Below are positions 61,205 through 64,000 of a DNA stretch of 64,000 nt, piece by piece. Within the stretch, counting starts at the first letter, position 1; every line of letters starts with the position of its first letter. This stretch comes from JBAYIE01 sp965279165 (GTDB taxonomy: Bacteria > Bacteroidota > Bacteroidia > UKL13-3): the NCBI GenBank assembly GCA_965279165.1, contig OZ257140.1, positions 372,001-436,000 on the forward strand, read 5' to 3'. The notes under the pieces were generated by a model. It was not told the origin of the DNA. It made no database searches and saw only the letters and a program-made list of their open reading frames with translations. Made by a program: the position numbers and the translations under genes.

Positions 61205-61465
61205 AGGTTGAATCTTCATTTTATCTAAAAAGTTTTCCGGAGCTGGCGGCCTTCTATTTTTATGCGTAGCATTTGAGAATTGCAAATTTGGGCTGGGACT
61301 TGCAAGTAACCCACGAGCTTGCGATGGCCAGGTGCCAAGGGCGGCTTGGGTTGCGTGGGATGAGCGATTCGTAAAATGCAGCATAAAAATAGGAAGCCTT
61401 GATTTTTTTGTTTACTTTTTTTATCAAGAAAAAAAGTAAATGCTGGCTTGGAGCGCATAGCTCCA
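61205..61465. other. Large multi-stem structured element
   Basis: Nested perfect inverted repeats are visible: TATTTTTATGC (61255-61265) with GCATAAAAATA (61381-61391); CATTT (61270) with AAATG (61374); CCCACG (61310) with CGTGGG (61354); CCAAG (61335) with CTTGG (61345). Next come TTTACTTTTTTT/AAAAAAAGTAAA (61411-61440) and GGAGC/GCTCC (61450-61464). Overlapping minus-strand frames of 68-77 codons look spurious. It may be an interspersed element or a structured RNA. The surrounding gap 60785-61564 holds no other gene that I can see. Confidence 0.6.
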
Positions 61466-61564
61466 AAATCTCAATAAAACAGTTAATCTGATATTGAAAT
61501 TACACATTTCTTTTAAAAGGACTTTTTGAGGGACGACTAATTATAGCGAATGCTCCTAACAGAT

Positions 61565-62005
61565 TTATTTAATAGCGAAAGCAGCAGTTTTAAGTACCAC
61601 AACCATTCCGGGGTAATTTCCTGTGGATTCGTCCTCTGCTGTAATAAATAAGCTATTTGGCTTATATGCGGTGACCGTTTGCAAGGAGCTTGTCATCATT
61701 TTCGAAAACCCTTTGGTGGATGTTTTCAATTGACCCAATTTTTGCACTCCATTTTGGCTGGTTTCTATCCAAACAACATAAAGTTTTTTAGGTGGGGTAA
61801 GTCGATCGGGTTCAGCAAGGTTGTTCACCACCAAATCAATTGAATAATTCTTGTTGTTATCCTGTTTTACATATACGGTACCATCGGCACCCGGAACTAC
61901 AGGAGAGTTTAAAAAAGCTATTTTTTTACTGCAACTGCTGAATAATAGCACCAACGACAGCATAACTAAGGTACCTTTTAATGTCCCATTCATCAAATTT
62001 TTCAT
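61565..62005 (-). CDS. Small lipoprotein, possibly anti-sigma-K (RskA)-like fold
   Basis: The 146-residue product has a lipoprotein signal (lipobox FSSC, Cys26). The mature part is a single beta domain: GTVYVKQDNNKNYSIDLVV, then KKLYVVWIETSQNGVQKLGQL, then NSLFITAEDESTGNYPG. This order of strands resembles the extracytoplasmic domain of RskA-like proteins, but no membrane helix or zinc-binding anti-sigma domain is present. Function unknown; outer-membrane periplasmic-face anchoring is inferred. Confidence 0.7.
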   Translation of the reverse strand: MKNLMNGTLKGTLVMLSLVLLFSSCSKKIAFLNSPVVPGADGTVYVKQDNNKNYSIDLVVNNLAEPDRLTPPKKLYVVWIETSQNGVQKLGQLKTSTKGFSKMMTSSLQTVTAYKPNSLFITAEDESTGNYPGMVVVLKTAAFAIK

Positions 62006-62111
62006 TGTTTAAAGTTTACAATTGTGAAAAACAAAAGTGATTCAATAAACCTTACAATGACTTATATCTACCCGAGAAAAAATTGCATAATTAACACCTC
62101 AATTATAAATA

Positions 62112-62753
62112 CTAAGGAATATCCAAATATTTATGAACCTGCAACGAAATTTCCCATTGGGGATGTTGCTTTACATATTGGATGATGGATTGTGTAACTA
62201 CATTTCGTTTATCCCATTCGGGTTGTAAAAATAATTTACATCCCGGTTTGGTATTTTTTGCCCATTTCTCAGCCCAGTCAAAATCACTTGCATTAAACAC
62301 CACTACCTTCAATTCATCGGCTAAAGCAACCACTTCAGGTAATGGCGCCTTAAATTTTTTGGGCGAAACACATATCCAATCCCATTCCCCACTCATGGGC
62401 CACGAACCGGAAGTTTCGATATTGGTTTGGATACCTGCCTCATGGATTGCTTTTGTTAAATGATCCAATGAGTGCATCAAAGGCTCACCACCGGTAATTA
62501 CAGCCAGTTTTGCTCCGGCTTGAGTCATAAAACTTACAATCTCATCCACTTCCATTTTAGGATGTTTGTCCATATCCCAACTATCCTTCACATCACACCA
62601 AACACAACCTACATCACAACCTCCCAAACGCACAAAATAGGCGGCTTTTCCACTATAATTTCCTTCACCCTGAATGGTGTAAAAATGTTCCATAACAGGC
62701 AAGGAAGAAGGGAGAAGAGAGAAGTCAGAATCTGGTTGTTGATTTTTTAGCAT
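62112..62753 (-). CDS. queE: 7-carboxy-7-deazaguanine synthase
   Basis: QueE is a radical SAM enzyme of queuosine biosynthesis that converts 6-carboxytetrahydropterin to CDG. The cluster motif CDVGCVWC (Cys46, Cys50, Cys53), FYTIQGEG before it and ITGGEP near residue 90 are clear. The start is uncertain: ATG 62753 lies inside the end of a broken upstream gene, and residues 1-17 are encoded by a TTCTCTCTTCTCCC-rich stretch. TTG 62702 (just before the conserved PVMEHFYT) or ATG 62693 are alternatives. No other queuosine genes are in the window. Confidence 0.92.
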   Translation of the reverse strand: MLKNQQPDSDFSLLPSSLPVMEHFYTIQGEGNYSGKAAYFVRLGGCDVGCVWCDVKDSWDMDKHPKMEVDEIVSFMTQAGAKLAVITGGEPLMHSLDHLTKAIHEAGIQTNIETSGSWPMSGEWDWICVSPKKFKAPLPEVVALADELKVVVFNASDFDWAEKWAKNTKPGCKLFLQPEWDKRNVVTQSIIQYVKQHPQWEISLQVHKYLDIP

Positions 62754-63090
62754 TTTTCAATATTGCAACAAAAATAGCAGTTAATTCATTCGCTTCATTG
62801 ATAATTTCTTCTATTTAATTGAATTGGATAAAATTACTTTTTATCAACATTTCTATCCAAAATAACGATTCATCCGCTTCTTCAAGAACTGCATTAATTT
62901 TATATATAAAATCAGATTTCGATTTTGTTCTGCATGCAGCTCGATAATTTGCTGCCACAGATGTTGACGATCGAATGCGCTATTTAATTAATATTTCTGA
63001 AACAAACCTCGTTCAGTTTGTCCTAATATTTTAATTTTATCAAGTGAAAAATCTTGCGTCCATGTTTTGAGGTCAAACGCTTTCAACGCC
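62725..63090 (-). pseudogene. Broken four-helix-bundle (23S rRNA IVS-type) protein gene
   Basis: The minus strand encodes a degraded member of the four-helix-bundle family. From about 62979 the frame reads RIRSSTSVAANYRAACR, then KSDFIYKINAVLEEADESLF and WIEMLIKSNF, an in-frame TAA at 62817-62815, and then NEANELTAIFVAILKNAKK to a TGA at 62725. The N-terminal part (DLKTWTQDFSLDKIKILG, from 63074) is in another frame and ends at TAA near 62990. So there is at least one frameshift and one nonsense codon. Its end overlaps the annotated start of queE. Confidence 0.8.
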
Positions 63091-63129
63091 TTTGGTTATT
63101 CTTCAAAAAGTAAATCTCATTTGTAAAAG

Positions 63130-63234
63130 TTACCCCTACTCCCTCACCCCTTATCACTTACCCCTCATCCCTCATCCCTAACCACTTACCCCTCACCCCT
63201 TATCCCTTACCCCTCATCCCTTATCCCTTCTTAC
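63130..63234 (-). repeat. GGGATAAGGG-type tail repeat overlapping the folD stop
   Basis: On the minus strand the tract is a run of a dozen or so GGG/GGGG blocks separated by 2-6 bases (GGGATAAGGG, GGGATGAGGGG, GGGGTAAG). It begins inside the last codons of folD, whose TAA stop (63223-63221) is part of a GGGATAAGGG unit. It has strong G-quadruplex potential in the transcript. Confidence 0.88.
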
Positions 63235-64000
63235 TTCCCCTAAGCGTATTCAACAACAAACCAACCCTGGTCATTGGACCAACACCACCGGGAACCGGAG
63301 TAATCCAACTGCATTTGGGTGCTACTTCTTCGTAAAGTACATCACCCTTAAGACGGAAACCATTTTTCGCAGTCGGGTCATCGGTGCGGGTTATTCCTAC
63401 ATCGATTACAACAGCTCCTTCTTTAACCATATGTGGTTTTACATAATCCGGAATGCCAATAGCCGCAATAATGATATCGGCTTTTTGCATGTGTTGTTCA
63501 ATATTTTTTGTTTTGCTGTGACAAACCGTAACAGTGCAGTTTTTTTGCAGCATGAGTGCACTCATAGGTTTCCCAACGATATCACTTCTTCCAATAACCA
63601 CGCATTGTTTACCCGACGTTTCAATTCCATAATGTTCGATGAGTTTAATTACTCCCATCGGTGTTGCAGGTAAAAAACATGGCAGTCCTTTAAACATTAA
63701 TCCCACATTCATGGGATGAAAACCATCTACATCCTTTCGCCAATCGATTGCCTGGGTAACGGTATTTGTATTGATATGTTTGGGTAGGGGCAATTGTACA
63801 ATCAACCCATCAATATCCGGATTTTGGTTTATTTTTTCTATTTCAACAAGCAACTCCCCTTCCGAAATACTTTCATCCAATCTCAAAACCGTTGAATCAA
63901 ATCCAACTTCCATGCAATCCTTTTCCTTGGCATTAACATAGGTTTTACTTGCACCATCACTACCTACCAAAATAGCGGCAAGATGCGGCACCTTTTTCCC
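63221..64000 (-). CDS. folD: Bifunctional methylenetetrahydrofolate dehydrogenase/cyclohydrolase, partial (5' end beyond window)
   Basis: FolD interconverts 5,10-methylene-, methenyl- and 10-formyl-tetrahydrofolate in the cytoplasm. Visible are LAAILVGSDGASKTYVNAKEKDC with the catalytic Tyr and Lys, GLIVQLPLPKHIN, the NADP-binding CVVIGRSDIVGKPMSALM and the closing PVPGGVGPMTRVGLL. The frame remains open to position 64000 (GKKVPHLAAIL), so roughly the first 30 residues are missing. A GTG at 63991 is not the real start. The last residues SKKG and the stop are encoded by the adjoining repeat. Confidence 0.95.
   Translation of the reverse strand, partial: GKKVPHLAAILVGSDGASKTYVNAKEKDCMEVGFDSTVLRLDESISEGELLVEIEKINQNPDIDGLIVQLPLPKHINTNTVTQAIDWRKDVDGFHPMNVGLMFKGLPCFLPATPMGVIKLIEHYGIETSGKQCVVIGRSDIVGKPMSALMLQKNCTVTVCHSKTKNIEQHMQKADIIIAAIGIPDYVKPHMVKEGAVVIDVGITRTDDPTAKNGFRLKGDVLYEEVAPKCSWITPVPGGVGPMTRVGLLLNTLRGSKKG

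Noticed and set aside
61175..61466. Three overlapping minus-strand frames of 68-77 codons
   Set aside because: They overlap in different frames across the multi-stem element, and none has protein-like features.
62472..62750. Plus-strand frame opposite queE
   Set aside because: Antisense to a well-conserved radical SAM gene, with no independent support.

Overview
The window looks like chromosome from a Bacteroidota bacterium, probably an uncultured Chitinophagales/Sphingobacteriales-type lineage (the rank is my inference). It is AT-rich. Four large secreted proteins end in the type IX secretion (Por) sorting domain. Several genes have TAnnTTTG -7 boxes typical of the phylum, and families largely confined to it occur (DUF5723, DUF6913, CtlX, YaiO-type TPR/barrel, CzcA-OMF fusion). 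No rRNA or complete tRNA was seen.

Layout. 1-1146: partial DEDDh exonuclease and a DUF423 membrane protein. 1225-7052: a possible envelope operon (membrane-anchored 907-aa protein, lipoprotein, DUF5723 protein). 7121-12805: metabolism: biotin carboxylase, DUF523, DUF6913, dapA, arginase and the CtlX citrulline hydrolase. 12995-18704: trpS, a T9SS cargo protein and a MacB-like permease. 19248-24663: ADP-forming acyl-CoA synthetase, RlmI-like methyltransferase and two tandem secreted paralogues. 24920-28816: YkuK-like RNase H-fold protein, an intact IS3-family element and a C25-like T9SS protein. 28866-33832: ung, then a three-gene set (TPR/barrel, membrane GT2, membrane-anchored GH26) with the parts of a synthase-dependent exopolysaccharide export machine. 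34001-39928: metal-efflux operon with a CzcA-outer-membrane-factor fusion. 40430-42958: CcmF/CcsA-type cytochrome c biogenesis protein. 43236-54229: three large surface/secreted proteins with heavy internal and inter-gene repetition. 54466-60784: small envelope proteins, a VIT1/CCC1-like protein, GNAT, F420-type reductase, TMEM175 and DUF4153. 61565-64000: lipoprotein, queE, a broken four-helix-bundle gene and partial folD.

The intergenic DNA is the most unusual part. Many genes end in short G- or purine-rich repeat tracts that begin at, or supply, the stop codon and always run in the coding orientation. A composite interspersed element occurs at two loci and carries a conserved hairpin whose loop contains CCTCCTT, the anti-Shine-Dalgarno core. 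Two other GC-richer, multi-stem elements lie near 58.1 kb and 61.3 kb. Two surface-protein genes share a nearly identical 3' tail followed by the same block containing a tRNA 3'-end-like sequence, so recombination between them could delete about 7.7 kb and leave an intact chimeric gene.
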